NCBI GenBank assembly: GCA_013399875.1
Contig: VXAZ01007544.1
Coordinates: 1,197,091-1,261,090, forward strand
Length of the DNA: 64,000 bases
Reading direction: 5' to 3'
From: Gymnorhina tibicen
Lineage: Eukaryota > Chordata > Aves > Passeriformes > Artamidae
A model generated the notes under the pieces. That model saw nothing but the letters and a program-made list of their open reading frames with translations, made no database searches and was not told where the DNA came from. Positions 47,601 to 59,660 of the stretch are shown piece after piece (positions within the stretch are counted from its first letter, which is position 1; each line of letters starts with the position of its first letter). The position numbers and the translations under genes were made by a program.

Positions 47601-50600
47601 GGCAAAAAGACTAAGCCAGCAGAGAACATGCCCTAACACCCTCCAGCACTAATGTTAATTTACGATCAGATAGATGTAGCCCTTTCTTCCTGAAGATATA
47701 CTCAAGTTGGCAAAGGTTTCCAAGAAGGAAAATAATGAAAAAATAACAGGTTATTGAAACTTGCTGGCTTCCAGATCAGAATGGCTTCTCATCTGGTTAT
47801 CTTGACAGGGGAGCTGAGCAAGCTACAATCTGTATACCACATCCATGTAACTGTATCCCAGGCATAAGTAATTCTAAGTGAGGGTGAGTGAACTTCTCCA
47901 GCTGGCAGGAATGTGACACTGTACCTTCAAGACCTATGGAGTCACTGGGATAGACGTGTGTGGCACACATCAAATGATTCAATACTTCTGAATATATGCC
48001 GTTTTGTGTGAAAGAACAGGTAAAAATATTGCTTCAATTTTAATTAATTCAGTGTTTACCTAACCTAAAATTTCCCACATTGATAACTGTTTATGTCTTT
48101 CAGCCAGTGTCTACTCTAGCTGATACATTAAGTGTTCATATGCTTCAAATTACTGCAAACATGCAAACTTAGCAAATCATCAGCTTTGCATTTGATCTTT
48201 CAGAAACATTTCCACAATGAGCTTTCTCTCTTCAGAGGACACAACTTCCAAGATTCCTTCTCCTGCATCTAAGTCCAAGGTGGCACTTTCCAGCTTTTTT
48301 GAAGAATAAAATACAGCCAACTTGAAAAATAAGATAATTCTCCTCTCATGGATAAATCACTGTCTACTGAGCATAATTTAAGATGATAACTAAACAAATA
48401 CTCCCAAGATGGTTGAATCAGAGCTTCTTATTTCAATGTACCTTGATTTCACCTTGATTAAGAACAAAATTAACTTATCTGAAGTAAAAAGGTAGTTCAA
48501 AGTCCAATAAAATTTGAAAGGCAGAAAGTTATATTAGGCAAGCTCTAAAACAAGACTTCAGTCACAGAGTTGATTGAAGACCTTAATGAAAACAGTACCC
48601 ACAAATTTGTTTGTCTTTTTCTCCTTTAGGATGCTCCTAACTCCTGTTTTATTGGCCTTCTTCAATATGTTCCAAGTGAGCGACAGCCCAGTGATAATGT
48701 GATTAAGCAGCTCTAAAACTTTATGAGCCAGTGAAATTTCAGCTACTGAAAAACATAGCTTTTGGAGAATGTTTCAAAGAAACTCAGTCATACTATAATG
48801 TGACTTGGGAGCCATAACAAATAAACAGTGCTGGAAAATGTCCATAGACACAAGCTCAGCATCCCTAAAATCTGTCAGTAGTAAACTGTAGTCCTACATT
48901 CTGGCTAGTAATATTTATTTGAAAAGAATAAGACTAAATAAGAACATTTTCTTTAATAATCATTTTAACAGAAATTCAAATATACATAAAACCCCCTCAT
49001 ACATTTCACAAACATAAAGTACATGTTAAACTGTTTGCTCATTTTCACTGAGATTTTACTTGTTATTTAGGAAAAATAACCAACTCTCCAAAACCAACAG
49101 CATACAGGTTTGTTGTGATGGCAATACTTGCAGTGATTCTTTTACATCTAAAAAATTTGAGTTTACCTAAAGTATTATATTTGGAATGTAAAACACTCTT
49201 TTTTTTTTTTCTGGATTTGGGATCTTGATGTGGAGATGAATGTAAACATCCAGTTCCTGGACATCAACTCAATTGGGCAAAACCCCATAAAAGGAGAATA
49301 GAGCTGAATGTTGAAGTGATGCAAAGCTTTTTCAAGCTTGTAGTGACTCATGATGTTCCTTATCAAAGCTAAATGGTATATCTAGGACTAAGGTTTCAGG
49401 AAATATTTCGGGCTAATTAAACTCACCAGAACAGAAACTCTAGGTGGTAGAAACTCTACGGGGCGCTGAAGCTGCATCAGAGCTGTTTTCAACTGGTGTC
49501 AGAAAGAAGATACAAACCATCATGTAGTCTAGTGATTTCTAGTTGATGAGACTATTTTTAAACGTGGAAATTGAACTCAGCTATACAGTGACCAGAGAAT
49601 CAGGAATTTCCTAGTGCACATTATCCTAGATAATGTTCTTTTCACAGATGATTTTGCTCTATATGTCTGTCTACTAGTATGAGCCAGATATAAGTTTTAA
49701 CTGTCATTTTGATGTTATTTAAAATATCAAAAATGCCAATTTCCCATAGCTGTAATTTTGACTCCAAATATTTTTACATTTTCTTTGTAAAACCTCAGTC
49801 AGTAATGGGGAAATATACATTCTCTTACACAAAACAAGTCACACTATAATCTTATAAGCTTCTGGAAAACAAGGGTATATTGACAAAAATAGGGATTTTT
49901 TTCCAGGGGAAAATATGAAACCATCTTTTTGAAAGTATACTCTTGAAAGACAGAATGTTTAGTTTAGAAGGATCCGGGTGGAAAATTACAGCATAGTCAG
50001 AACATTTATGAAATTCCAGCAAATGTGATCATGCTTTAGGGTAGCAAACTTTGGCTCCTTTCCAAGGTGGCTGGCTGGTTTGTCTCTTCTCAAAAGCTAG
50101 AATCAGCGTAAAACATCCAAAACTTCAATAGTAGGGTAATTTTTACATCATAAAACATTAACTGAAAGTCTTCTTGTGCCACCACCATGTACTCCCAAAA
50201 CAGCTACCTACTCCTGAAAACTATGCCAGTAGACACTTTATCTGGGCATAAAACAGGCAGGCAGCTGGTGGGGCCAGGTGGGTGTGCATACAACCGCTCT
50301 TTCACACCAAATGAAGCAGCCACATCCAGACTGTATCTGCAGACCCCAGGCTGCTCCTGGGTCTTGACTGAGTGTGGTGTCTGGGCTGGCATGAGACATC
50401 ATGGGCAGGCAAACTATGCTCCAGTACTCAGATCCATGTCCTAGCCATTTAATTGACTAGTACAGACACAGCTATGGGTCAGAAAAAACAAAGACAAGTG
50501 AAGTGATGTGAATAATACAATGAGTAAGAACAGATAGAAGACAGGCGTTCCACCTAATCCAGTCCCTGACATAAGGCACTTCATCCACTAATGAACTGCA

Positions 50601-51438
50601 TATGGTGCACATAAAAATCCTCAGTTACATTGAAATTATCTGATTTGGGTCACCCTGTCTTTGATAACAAATTTTAAAAATATACATATATATATTCCAA
50701 GAAAGGTCATGTAGGCCTGAACTTTCCTTCTCCTGGCTTAACTCAGGGTCCTTGTTTAGCAGGGTTGGTGCCAACTGTCTGTCTCACAACTGCACAATGA
50801 ACCCAGTCAGACACATCCTTGAATCCTTGGTCTTTGAAAAATACATACTGGGAGGAAGATAATTGTTAAACTGATGCTGTTGTGCCTACAGAGTCCTTGA
50901 AGAACAACTGGCTTTTAGCCCAAGAAAACGGTTTTTTCTGCCATTAGTATCTTGAAATTATTCTTGGGAAGTCAGTTTTGTCCAAGATTCCAAATTATTT
51001 ACATATTGCTTAATCACTTCTGTTCAAGACTAGATGAATAAAAAAATAAATTGTAGTCAAAATAAAAATTCTAAGCTGAGTATTTTTTCCCATAATGGGA
51101 AACTTCTCTTTAATAGTCTCAATTTTTCTATTACTTTGCAGATCCATCCTATACCAAAATAAGTTGAACAAAATAAATAATCAGTTTTCTCATTTCACTC
51201 TCTCTCTATAAAGTCTAATCATTAAGAAAGATTATGGAATATTAATTGGGTGATTCTGAAGTTCTACAAAATAGAATAGTGTAAATGGACTTAAGGAAGT
51301 ACTTTTTTCCTCCTTTGATGTAAATACTTTTTTTTATGAAAATTATCTTTTAAGAACTACAGTCTTTGAACATGTGAATGACTTTTCCTGGTTTTGAAGA
51401 TTTCACAATAATTTTAACAAGACCTTTATATCTTAAAA

Positions 51439-51510
51439 GTAAGATATTTCCCATACAGATATTTCATATCTGTAAGATGTTTCCCATACAGTAAGATATT
51501 TCCCATTACA
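51439..51510. repeat. Three-copy 19-20 bp repeat
   Basis: GTAAGATATTTCCCATACA occurs at 51439-51457, with one change (GTAAGATGTTTCCCATACA) at 51472-51490 and with one inserted T at 51491-51510. The last two copies abut. The 14-bp spacer after the first copy helps form a perfect ACAGATAT/ATATCTGT inverted repeat (51455-51473). Confidence 0.85.
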
Positions 51511-52024
51511 TTTCAGAATAAGTAATTTTTGAGTTAAAATGGTATAACCAGAAGAGAATTTTTTGATGCTCTATTTCTATGACATTCATTTTGACTTTTC
51601 ACATTTACACTGAATCGTTCCTTTTTGGTCATGAAGTGAACCCTTCTTGTGAACACTAGAAATCATTCTACTCATTACCAGTTCAAACTAGGGATATTTT
51701 CTGAAAGCATCTAGCTGGTGGATAATGTTAGTTCAATTACTATATTGGAATACATTTCAACTGCAAGATACAATATAACCAGTCTTATACCAATTTTCAC
51801 TGGATAGGTTTTATGTCGCCTGTAAACCTTGAAAAAGTGTTCAAAATTTAAAAGTCAATAACAACAAGAAAGCTTTTGTGAGATGAGATGTTTCTCAAGG
51901 TATCTCAATGGCTGTTTTATTCATCTACACAACAGTAATTTTCACTACATCTTATACTTCCTCTGAAATCTATATTCAATCTGTATAGAGTTCATATGCC
52001 ACGATAATATGCTATGGGATAGTA

Positions 52025-52045
52025 TTTTGTTTTGTTTTGTTTTGC
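52025..52045. repeat. (TTTTG)n short tandem repeat
   Basis: Four TTTTG units, seen directly. Confidence 0.85.
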
Positions 52046-52694
52046 TTTATTATCTTTTGTAAGGAAAAACAAAATGCATGTGTTGTTTTCAAAACTTTAT
52101 TACAAGGAAAAATATCTTCTAAAGCTATTTTTGCACCAATGGAGAAAAACACGAGCTCTAAGAAAAAGATGTATTTTGCAAGATAGAGTACATTCTTTCT
52201 AAATCTTGTTCCACTTCATTGGCCTTCAGTCATTTATTTTTCAATCTCACTTGTACTTCCTCAGAGTCATTATTAAAGAGATTAATGATAAATAAAAGAT
52301 ACTCCATGGGCTTTCCTGCTACTTAGTGCAGTGCTTAGTATAATGTTTTTGAAAAAAATTTGCTTTATATGTGACTTGATAATTTACTTAAGTAGGTGTA
52401 ATGAAAATACTTCATGTACATTATATACCTGACCACTTCTCAGTTATCCCTTTTTAACCCATTTAGAACATGATATTCCTTACTAAAATAGTGATTCAAG
52501 ATGCAATATGCAAAATCTGTATGTGTTGGCTGACTTAAAGACCTGAAAGAACTCCACTAGTTATGCCTGAATAATAACAAAGATAACTACTAGCGGAGAT
52601 TCTACCCCTCGCAGCTCAAGTACTCCCACAAAGGTTTGACACCTCAGTGGGTCGCGCGCTGGCTTGAGACCTGTGATTATTTTCTTTGTCATAG

Positions 52695-52768
52695 TCTTTC
52701 AGTATGACCTTGGAAAGGCTATTTATCCCCTCTCTGTTCCGTAGTTTCTACTCTGTCTTGTCTATCAA
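52695..52768 (+). mobile_element. MIR-like SINE relic, plus strand
   Basis: CAGTATGACCTTGGAAAGGC, then TATTTATCCCCTCTCTGTTC and CGTAGTTTCTACTCTGTC reproduce the MIR core order TGTGACCTTGGGCAAGTCAC, TTAACCTCTCTGTGCC, TCAGTTTCCTCATCTGTA with few gaps. This is the clearest MIR-like match in the window. It lies about 140 bp before the LTR at 52907. Confidence 0.6.
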
Positions 52769-52906
52769 GCTTGTCAGTTTAGGGGGCTTTTACAATACCT
52801 TTGGGAATTTGATATACTCCCACAATACTGTTAACAGTAATAGCTAAGAACTTCAAGAAGTTCTGAAAGAAAGTAGGGAAAGACTTATGAATGACATCAT
52901 GTACTC

Positions 52907-53476
52907 TGTGGTTTCATGTTCAGCAGGAAGGCTGTGCCCACATGGAGAGAGGAACCCACAATGGAGCAGGTTTGCCAGCAGGACTTGTGACTCTGCAGAG
53001 GACCCACACTGGAGCAGCCTGTTCCTCAAGGACTGCACCCCATGGGAGGGACCCACAGTGGAGCAGGGGAAGAATGTGAGGAATTCTCCCTTGAGGAAAA
53101 AGGAGCTGAAGAGACAATGTGTGATGAACTGATGGCAACCCCCATTCCCTGTCCCCCTGTGCCACAGGGAGGCAGGGAGAGAAATCAGGAGTGAAGTTGA
53201 GACCAAGGAAGGGGGGAGTGAGGGGAGGGTGAGTTTAAGATTTGGGTTTACTTCTTGTTATTATACTCTGAATTGATTGTCAATAAATTCAGTTTCCCCA
53301 AGTTGAGTCTGTTTGGCCCTTGACAGTCACTGGTGAGTGATCTCTCCCTGACCTTAACTCAACCTAAAAACCCATGGGCTTTTAGTTATATTTTCTCTCC
53401 CCTGCCCAGCTGAAGAGGACAGTGATAGAGCAGCTTTTGTGGGCACCTCTCCTCCAGTCAGGGTCAAACCAACACA
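52907..53476 (+). mobile_element. Avian endogenous retrovirus LTR, plus strand
   Basis: The segment starts TGTGGTTTCA and ends TCAAACCAACACA, imperfect inverted ends with TG...CA. Inside are three GACCCACA-TGGAGCAG motifs at an exact 49-bp period (52952, 53001, 53050), a G-rich stretch, AATAAA (53282-53287) and a U5 containing GTGAGTGATCTCTCCCTGAC and ATATTTTCTCTCCCCTGCCC, the layout of a very common avian LTR family. No target duplication was found, and the 5' end may be truncated. The frames at 52853-53206 (minus) and 52887-53132 (plus) are non-coding by-products. No retroviral genes are attached. Confidence 0.8.
52952..53066 (+). repeat. 49-bp-period direct repeats in LTR U3
   Basis: The motif GAACCCACAATGGAGCAG (52952-52969), GACCCACACTGGAGCAG (53001-53017) and GACCCACAGTGGAGCAG (53050-53066) recurs with exactly 49 bp between starts. 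Repeats of this kind in retroviral U3 regions often act as enhancers. Confidence 0.85.
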
Positions 53477-55147
53477 AGAATGTTTTCTTTATTGACAGTA
53501 TTTTTAATGTTAATTTTTCCAAAAAAGAAGATGAGATTTTTCAAGTTAGATCACTTCCTTATAATTTTTTTTGAAGGAGGCAAATTAAATTGCATCACAA
53601 TATCATATAAATACACTTTTCTTAAAACAGCATGCCTATTTCAAATCTAATGCAGATATGTCTTCATAAACCACTGAAATATATTATCCCTCTGTCTTCT
53701 GTTGAGTAGGTGCTTAACCGTCCTAGAAGAAACATGCAGCATTTTAGAATACAAAGTAATGAATAATTCTGTCATCTTAATTTAAAGTATTTGAGATGAG
53801 TTTAGAGAAGAAGATTAATATTTTGTCAAAAGATTTTGGCTAACACAACCTTAATTCCAAAGATGATGTGTTATGATAACTATAGAATTAGAACCTTTAC
53901 CTTTTCATTTCTTATAGATTATTCAACCCTAACTAATTAACTTCATTTTCCATTATCTTCTCAATCACCTGTAAGAGTATGCTCACTGTATATGCCTACT
54001 CACAAGTACTGACAAAAGTTTGAAAGCATATTCCAGGGAAGCCAGAATTAAATTTACTGGTTTTCTTCTCAAAGATATTTTTCATTTTGTAGAATCAGCT
54101 TCAGCAGTCTTTGTTGTTCACTTATTTATTAATTTAAAATTATTACCTTAAGTTTACTGTCTACTTTTTATCAGAAACTGCAAAAGTTTGGTTTTGAATT
54201 TTAGTCAGGCCATTAAAAGCCAGATTCAAGCAAAAACCTTGAGACAGAGTGGTTACCTGAGGTAAGAGGAAGTTAAAAATGAAGGTGAAATTATTACTTG
54301 CTTTGATTCAGTGGCAAAGTTCTCATGCAGAGTGTTGAATTAAAGATTTATTTTCCTGAAAGTGAAAATATAACTCCCCCAGTGTCATTGCGCTGTGTAA
54401 AGACAGTACCACTATAGATTAAAGCCAAACTGCTCTTATCCTTCAAATACCTAATGAAAACACATTTCAGCGACAGAAAAGCAATTTCTGCAAATCAGTA
54501 CTGTATAATGTTATAAGCTCTGCATTTAGTAATATGTGTGCTAAACTGCAGAAAATAATGGTTATATTAAAGTACAGGATAATAAAAGTCGGCGCCTTTG
54601 CCTCTAACTTCTGACAATGAGGGTTATAAGTCTTTTTAAACATAAGAAGTTTCAGTTTTATGATTTCCATGGAAGCGGGTTGATAAAAGACATGCATCAA
54701 GGTTTGCCTTCCATGTGTTACATATAACCTCGAAATCTTCCCACATGGAGAGATGAGCAATAATTTCTTCAGCCTTTCCAATGGCTTGGCAAAGTTAACC
54801 ATCTTTCCTGGATTGCTGTCAAAATTTCTTGATATCTAAGACTTTAGACTACAAGGAGTGATTCAGAAACATCATGTTTTATGTTGGAGAGACAAGAGAG
54901 AAAATATTTTAGCAATAACCTTATGAGTATGAGAATTGAAAATTCTGTTTACATATTGCAGTTTCTTTTCCACAGTGCTCAAAAATGCTGCACATCAAAT
55001 GCTTATGTAGTGAATTCCAATTAAAGATTGTGAATGATGAGCTATATATGAAGGGACTTTCATGACAGCATGGTATGATCCAATTACAAGAGGTGCCTCT
55101 GTCTGAATTAAGGTGCAAACAAGACCATATACCAGTCAATAGTACAG
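53477..55147. other. Unassigned AT-rich DNA
   Basis: No gene recognised. The 111-codon minus-strand frame at 54467-54802 has no recognisable domain and no splice or promoter context. Confidence 0.5.
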
Positions 55148-55440
55148 ATTTTATTTAACAGTAAGTGTGAGGTAGAGAGACAGAAATATGAGGAGAGAAG
55201 AGATGGGAGAAGAGAAAGAGAGTGAGAAAGACAGAGATTAAGTACAAAGATATCACCACCACATGGATCCCTGCAGCGTCCCAGTGGTCAGTCTTCATCC
55301 TGGTCTTCGATGGTGGGGGTCCCAGTGTTGCTCTTCTGGATGCACCTCTTCTATACAGTCCAAGTCCCAGATATTCATGGGATGCAGATGCCATTCCCAC
55401 AACTTGGACTGCCTTGTGTATCCTTTCCCACAGTTTGCCT
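55148..55440 (-). mobile_element. LTR fragment, minus strand
   Basis: TTTATT at 55149-55154 is a reversed AATAAA. It is followed by a long purine-rich block of GAGA/GAAAGA units (55165-55235) and a conserved-looking stretch with CACATGGATCCCTGCAGCG, TCTTCATCCTGGTCTTCGAT, GATGGTGGGGGTCCCAGTG and ACAGTCCAAGTCCCAGAT, typical of minus-strand LTRs in finch-like birds. The U5 side is missing or unrecognised and the U3 end is unclear. The frames at 55155-55400 (minus) and 55263-55727 (plus, 154 codons) overlap it and are not genes. Confidence 0.6.
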
Positions 55441-56462
55441 CTGTGAGAATTTTTTGTCTGGATAAGTCTTATTTTAAGTTCCCTCAGTCTGCACAGTGGA
55501 ATTTTGTCCAGTGTGCTAATTCCAAATCTTCATCTTCATCAGGCCTGGAATTAATGCCTTCTGTTTTGCCATCTTTACTTATCTCAAATTCCTGTTGTGG
55601 TGGCTTATCTTATGGGGACTTCCTTCTTGAGACATGCAACAGAATTCTTCAACTCCTCACACAATCCCATTATAATTTTACAGAGTTATATGGAATTCTG
55701 AAAGAATCTTTACATAGGATTTTGTAGAAAGATGCTCTGCTTAATTGAAAAGGTAAAAAGAAAAAGGAAGAGGTAAAAAAAAGTTGTCAAAACGAGAAGA
55801 TTCTCTTCTATGCAAATCATGCCAAGTACATTTAGTAAGGCACCTCTAAAAGTCTCATAAAATGTGAAAAGTGAAGCTGAAAATGTAATTAGATAAAAAT
55901 ATTACTTACCAAAAAATACTTATTGTAGGTGGAAAACAAAGATAAGTTTAAAGTGTACTTCTTAGGCAAATTACAGAAAAACTATGGAGGTATCTAAAAA
56001 TGCAGAAGAATAATCTCTAAAAAATACTACTTCTCCGTGCTAGGAAGAAGCTGACACTTTTAGTAAAGTGCTTGAAGGAATAAAGTTTTAATATTCGACA
56101 ATATATTTTGAAAAATTTTTCAGTTTGATAAAAAAGTTGTCATGCTGCCTTTAAAAACTTACACTTTTCAGAGTAGAACTTTTCTGCTTAAACAGAATGA
56201 GTTTGCTCCCTGTCATGTCTGTACAAATGACATGAGTAAGTTGTGCTAGATAGAAGAGCAAGTGTTTCACTCATCACAGTTTAGGGCTTTGAGTTTCTCT
56301 CTGCATTTTTCTCTCATGCTATTAATATTTAAGATAATAATCATGATCAGTGGTGTCCACTAACAGGAAAAGAAACTGAAATATGGGAAATTGAAATAGC
56401 ACTGAAATACAGGAAATTCTCTGTAAACATGAGAGAAAAAAATCTTTCTTATTTAAGGGTTG
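55441..56462. other. Unassigned AT-rich DNA
   Basis: About 1 kb without a recognised gene or repeat. The first 280 bp may still belong to the LTR fragment before it. Confidence 0.45.
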
Positions 56463-56630
56463 TTGGCAAGGTTGGCCAAGGAATTTGAGGAGTCTTTATC
56501 CTTGGGATTATTCAAAATTCAACTGAACACAGTACTGGGCATCATGTTTTAGCTGATCCTCTCTTCAGCAGAAGGATCAGACTAGAGGAAGCTAGGTGCT
56601 TTCCAATCTCAGCTGTTGTGTATTCCAACA
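56463..56630 (+). mobile_element. CR1 LINE 3'-UTR fragment, plus strand
   Basis: GGCCAAGGAATTTGAGGAGT, TTGGGATTATTCAAAATTCA, ACTGAACACAGTACTGGGCA and AGAAGGATCAGACTAGAGGA follow the CR1 end of ORF2 and 3' UTR (LEVFKT... region, then the GGTTGGACTAGATGATCTCC-like stretch). It is strongly diverged, with no intact 3' terminus. Confidence 0.75.
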
Positions 56631-58796
56631 GAGTGGCTTTGGATATGGTAACATGTAAAATCCTTAGAGCAGGTGGTATTTTTGGAGGTCTAGCCAAAAA
56701 AAGCGTGGAGTTTGACTATCCTAAAAAAATACCCTATATTGCTGAGTAAGAATTATAGAATCTATGGAAATGTACACACTGCTGAAGAATGCCCATGAAG
56801 TTTTTTTCTAGACCACTCCAAGTGTTGATGGTAGTAAATGAAGGGCTTGCATCTTTCTCCTGGCCAAGGGTGAAATTGTGAGAAGGGAGAGGAGAACCAT
56901 TACATCCAGTTCCTTTTGAAGGTTTCCTTATTGCAAAGCAGTACTAGTCAAGTAACAAGGCAGCCTGGTTTTCACCTAGCTCCATCCTGTGCCAACTAAT
57001 CAAGACTGAAAGCATCACTAAAGCTCCACAGCAATTATTTTTTTTCATATAGGTCTAGAAGAGTAACACATAATTGTCCATGCTAACTGCAGCAGCAATA
57101 TAGTTGAACTGTATCTTTGTTTATTTTTGTGTTTCTTGAGGGTGTGGGATCCTGATTTGCATTTTCAGGAATCTAAACTTTTTTTTTTCTCTTCAATTGC
57201 ATTAGTAATCCACTAACCTTGTGACTGCCACTTACAGAGCCTCAGAGCTCTGTGTGTGTGTGTGTGTGTACACATTGTACTGCTCTGCTGGAAGAACAGC
57301 AGTTCACATATGCTGAAAGCCTTGCCATTCAAGTCCTTGTCCTTACTGATCCCATGTAACCATTCTGACTTAGCAGCTCAAAGCCAGCATCTTCTAACTT
57401 CTTGGGCCACGAAAGAGTTTCACTCTCCTCATGCAACTTCTCAAAAGCATGGGATCTCAAAAGCACTTATTCATCCCATTTCATCTCTTTTACAAGGGGC
57501 TTTGCCTAGCCCCGGTTTGAGACATTCAGGCAAGAGAGTTTCCCTCGCTTTCATCTGGTGAGCATTCCACCTCTTGGGCTGACCTCACTGACAGAGTTTC
57601 TCTTGAAGTCATGCAACTCAAGTCTGTTTTAAGTTTCAACTGGTTTTCCTAAATGTACCACCTGCACTCACAAATGGGAGAAGAGTAATCTCTTCCAATC
57701 AGTGGGTAGGAGAACACATGATTTTGAGTATTACATATAAGAAAAATCTAGACACTCTGCACTAGAGTGAGAGTTTTATGATTTTTTGGGGTATATCCCT
57801 CAATTTATTTTGAAAAATAGAGGTACCTGCTTTATACTTAATTTTCATTAACTTTCATTTGGTAGAACAGGGCTAATTAATTGAAATTGTGTAACCTCAC
57901 AGAATATTACAGGCATAAATTCATTTTAAAAAAGAATGTCACAATAAAAATATTAAAAGGCTCTTATTGGAAAAGGTACACCAAAAGCTCAATATTGCTT
58001 CTGAATGAAAATACATTTCAACAACTTTTCCCAATATCCCACATATGATAAAATCTATTAACATGCTTGATCTTCGATAAATCTTAGGCAAAGAAAACAA
58101 AGGAAATCCCACAGAAAGGAAACGAGATATACAGCTATACTTTTCTTTTAAAAAATTAAAATAAAGAAACATTTATCAGACTTGACAGAATCCTTTTGTA
58201 TAAATTGAACAAGGACTTAAAATAAAATTATCATTTTCCATCTCACACCAGATAAAAAAAAAATTTCAATCTGAAGTAACATTCACAAAAGGATATATGT
58301 ACCTTGAAATTATATTTTTCTGCTGAAGATAAACAGGAGGACTTCAGTCTATAATATAGCCAAAACCAAGGTTTTTACTATAACATTTGTACATGGATAA
58401 CAATTTGGGCAGTCTAAATGTCTAATTTTCTAGTTGAAATCTATCTTTCTGATTCATTTTTCTCCCCATAGTAACTAACTAAAGGACATTTTAGAGCACA
58501 AGAAAGAAATATGCAACTCCAAAAACATTAAGAAAATTATTTTATTTTCAAGCAATTATGGACAGTCATACCTAGCAAAGAAGATATAGTTGCAAATTAA
58601 TTCAAGATATTTTAAAATATCAGTGAAATATATGTACCAGTACAGTGTTTATTTCTTCTTCTTTTACATGCTCTTTGCTTTAGTACAAGCTTATTTCTTT
58701 GAGGAAAAGTGAAGCAGAAGCCAAGTTCCTGTGTTGTTGCCTAGTCTTTTTGGCATAAACCTAAGAAAGTGAGAATTGCATATCTGAAAAAGAAAT
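56631..58796. other. Unassigned DNA
   Basis: No gene recognised. It contains a (TG)n microsatellite (57251-57268). The 101-codon frame at 57256-57561 begins in that microsatellite and has no recognised domain. Confidence 0.5.
57251..57268. repeat. (TG)9 microsatellite
   Basis: Nine TG units followed by TACACA, seen directly. Confidence 0.9.
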
Positions 58797-58819
58797 GGGG
58801 TGGGGTGGGGTGGGGGTGG
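58797..58819 (+). repeat. (GGGGT)n tract, G-quadruplex-prone
   Basis: Three GGGGT units then GGGGGTGG. Four G-runs of at least four bases with single-T loops meet the standard criteria for a very stable parallel quadruplex on the plus strand. Confidence 0.85.
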
Positions 58820-58869
58820 AGACAGGGACAGGAGGAGAAATCAAGGAAAGGATCATAGCTGAGTAAATC

Positions 58870-59020
58870 AGATACTGAAGTGGAGCTTTGGGAAATCTGG
58901 TCCTATTTCCAATTCTGCCGCAAGGCTACTTGGTGACTTTAAGCACGTTACTTCACTTTAAGCTTTGGTTTCTCTATATACAAACTGCAGGTGTTGTCTT
59001 GCAATCATGTGTTGAGATTT
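58870..59020 (+). mobile_element. MIR-like SINE relic, plus strand
   Basis: The order AGCTTTGGGAAATCTGGTCC, ATTTCCAATTCTGCCGC, CTTGGTGACTTTAAGCACGT, TACTTCACTTTAAGCTTTGG and TTTCTCTATATACAAACTGC follows the MIR layout: ACTCTGGAG...CTGGGTTC, AATCCCGGCTCTGCCACT, TGTGACCTTGGGCAAGTC, ACTTAACCTCTCTGTGCC, TTTCCTCATCTGTAAAATGG. A TTGTTGTGAGGATTAAATGA-like tail may follow (GTGTTGTCTTGCAATCATGT). It falls inside a 125-codon chance frame (58888-59265). Confidence 0.55.
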
Positions 59021-59660
59021 ACAGATGGAAAAAGTACTACTACAATATTAATAATCTTTTTTCACAAGACCCTTATTACAGCCATGTGCCAATTGATGCC
59101 AGTTCATTGACTTATGGGTTCCAGCTATTTACCGCTGACGGCAGAGCACAGAGATATGCAAACAACAAAATGAAAGAAATACTCATTGTCAAAATTATAA
59201 ACAATTGCTGTAAAATATTTAGGAATACTTTTCACGAAATCTACCCTGAAAATATCTTGCTCTAAATAAGCCACCTTAACACAACATGTGTAACACAGAG
59301 AAACGAATTATTACTGAACATTTGTTTCATCCTTAGAAATCAGAGACAGATGGGGCAAGCATGACCACCATCAGATGCTGAAAAACTGCAGAATTCCCCA
59401 AACGCTTGGCATGAGTTCCCCATGCAGCATAATTGCAGGATTCCTTTCTAAAGGGAAAGAAAAAGATCTAGACATAATTTTTTATCTATTATCTAAATTC
59501 TCCTTGCACACATTATATTCCTATTAAGATATAATTCAGGTAGTGTTGACAGTTTTGACACAATTCATTCATAGAGCATTCCTAGTCGCATATAAAATAG
59601 ACTCATTGCCTGGAAGCTGCCTAAAGAAATTATGTGATTATTCCTTTAGTACCGTGGCAG
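59021..59660. other. Unassigned AT-rich DNA
   Basis: No gene or repeat recognised. The remainder of the 125-codon frame here has no known domain. Confidence 0.5.

Larger units (their letters stand above)
44656..52694. other. About 8 kb of unassigned AT-rich DNA
   Basis: No gene or repeat family recognised. It includes a TTTTG-type run (46320-46335), a somewhat GC-richer block without recognised identity (50187-50444), a three-copy repeat (51439-51510), (TTTTG)n (52025-52045) and a small CpG cluster (52593-52660). Frames up to 101 codons look like chance. Confidence 0.5.

Noticed and set aside
54467..54802. 111-codon minus-strand frame
   Set aside because: No recognisable domain, hydrophobic and chance-like composition, no splice or promoter signals.
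55263..55727. 154-codon plus-strand frame
   Set aside because: Starts inside a minus-strand LTR fragment and runs into unassigned DNA; no domain, no conserved start context.
58888..59265. 125-codon plus-strand frame
   Set aside because: Its first part is translated MIR-like SINE sequence and the rest is AT-rich; no domain recognised.
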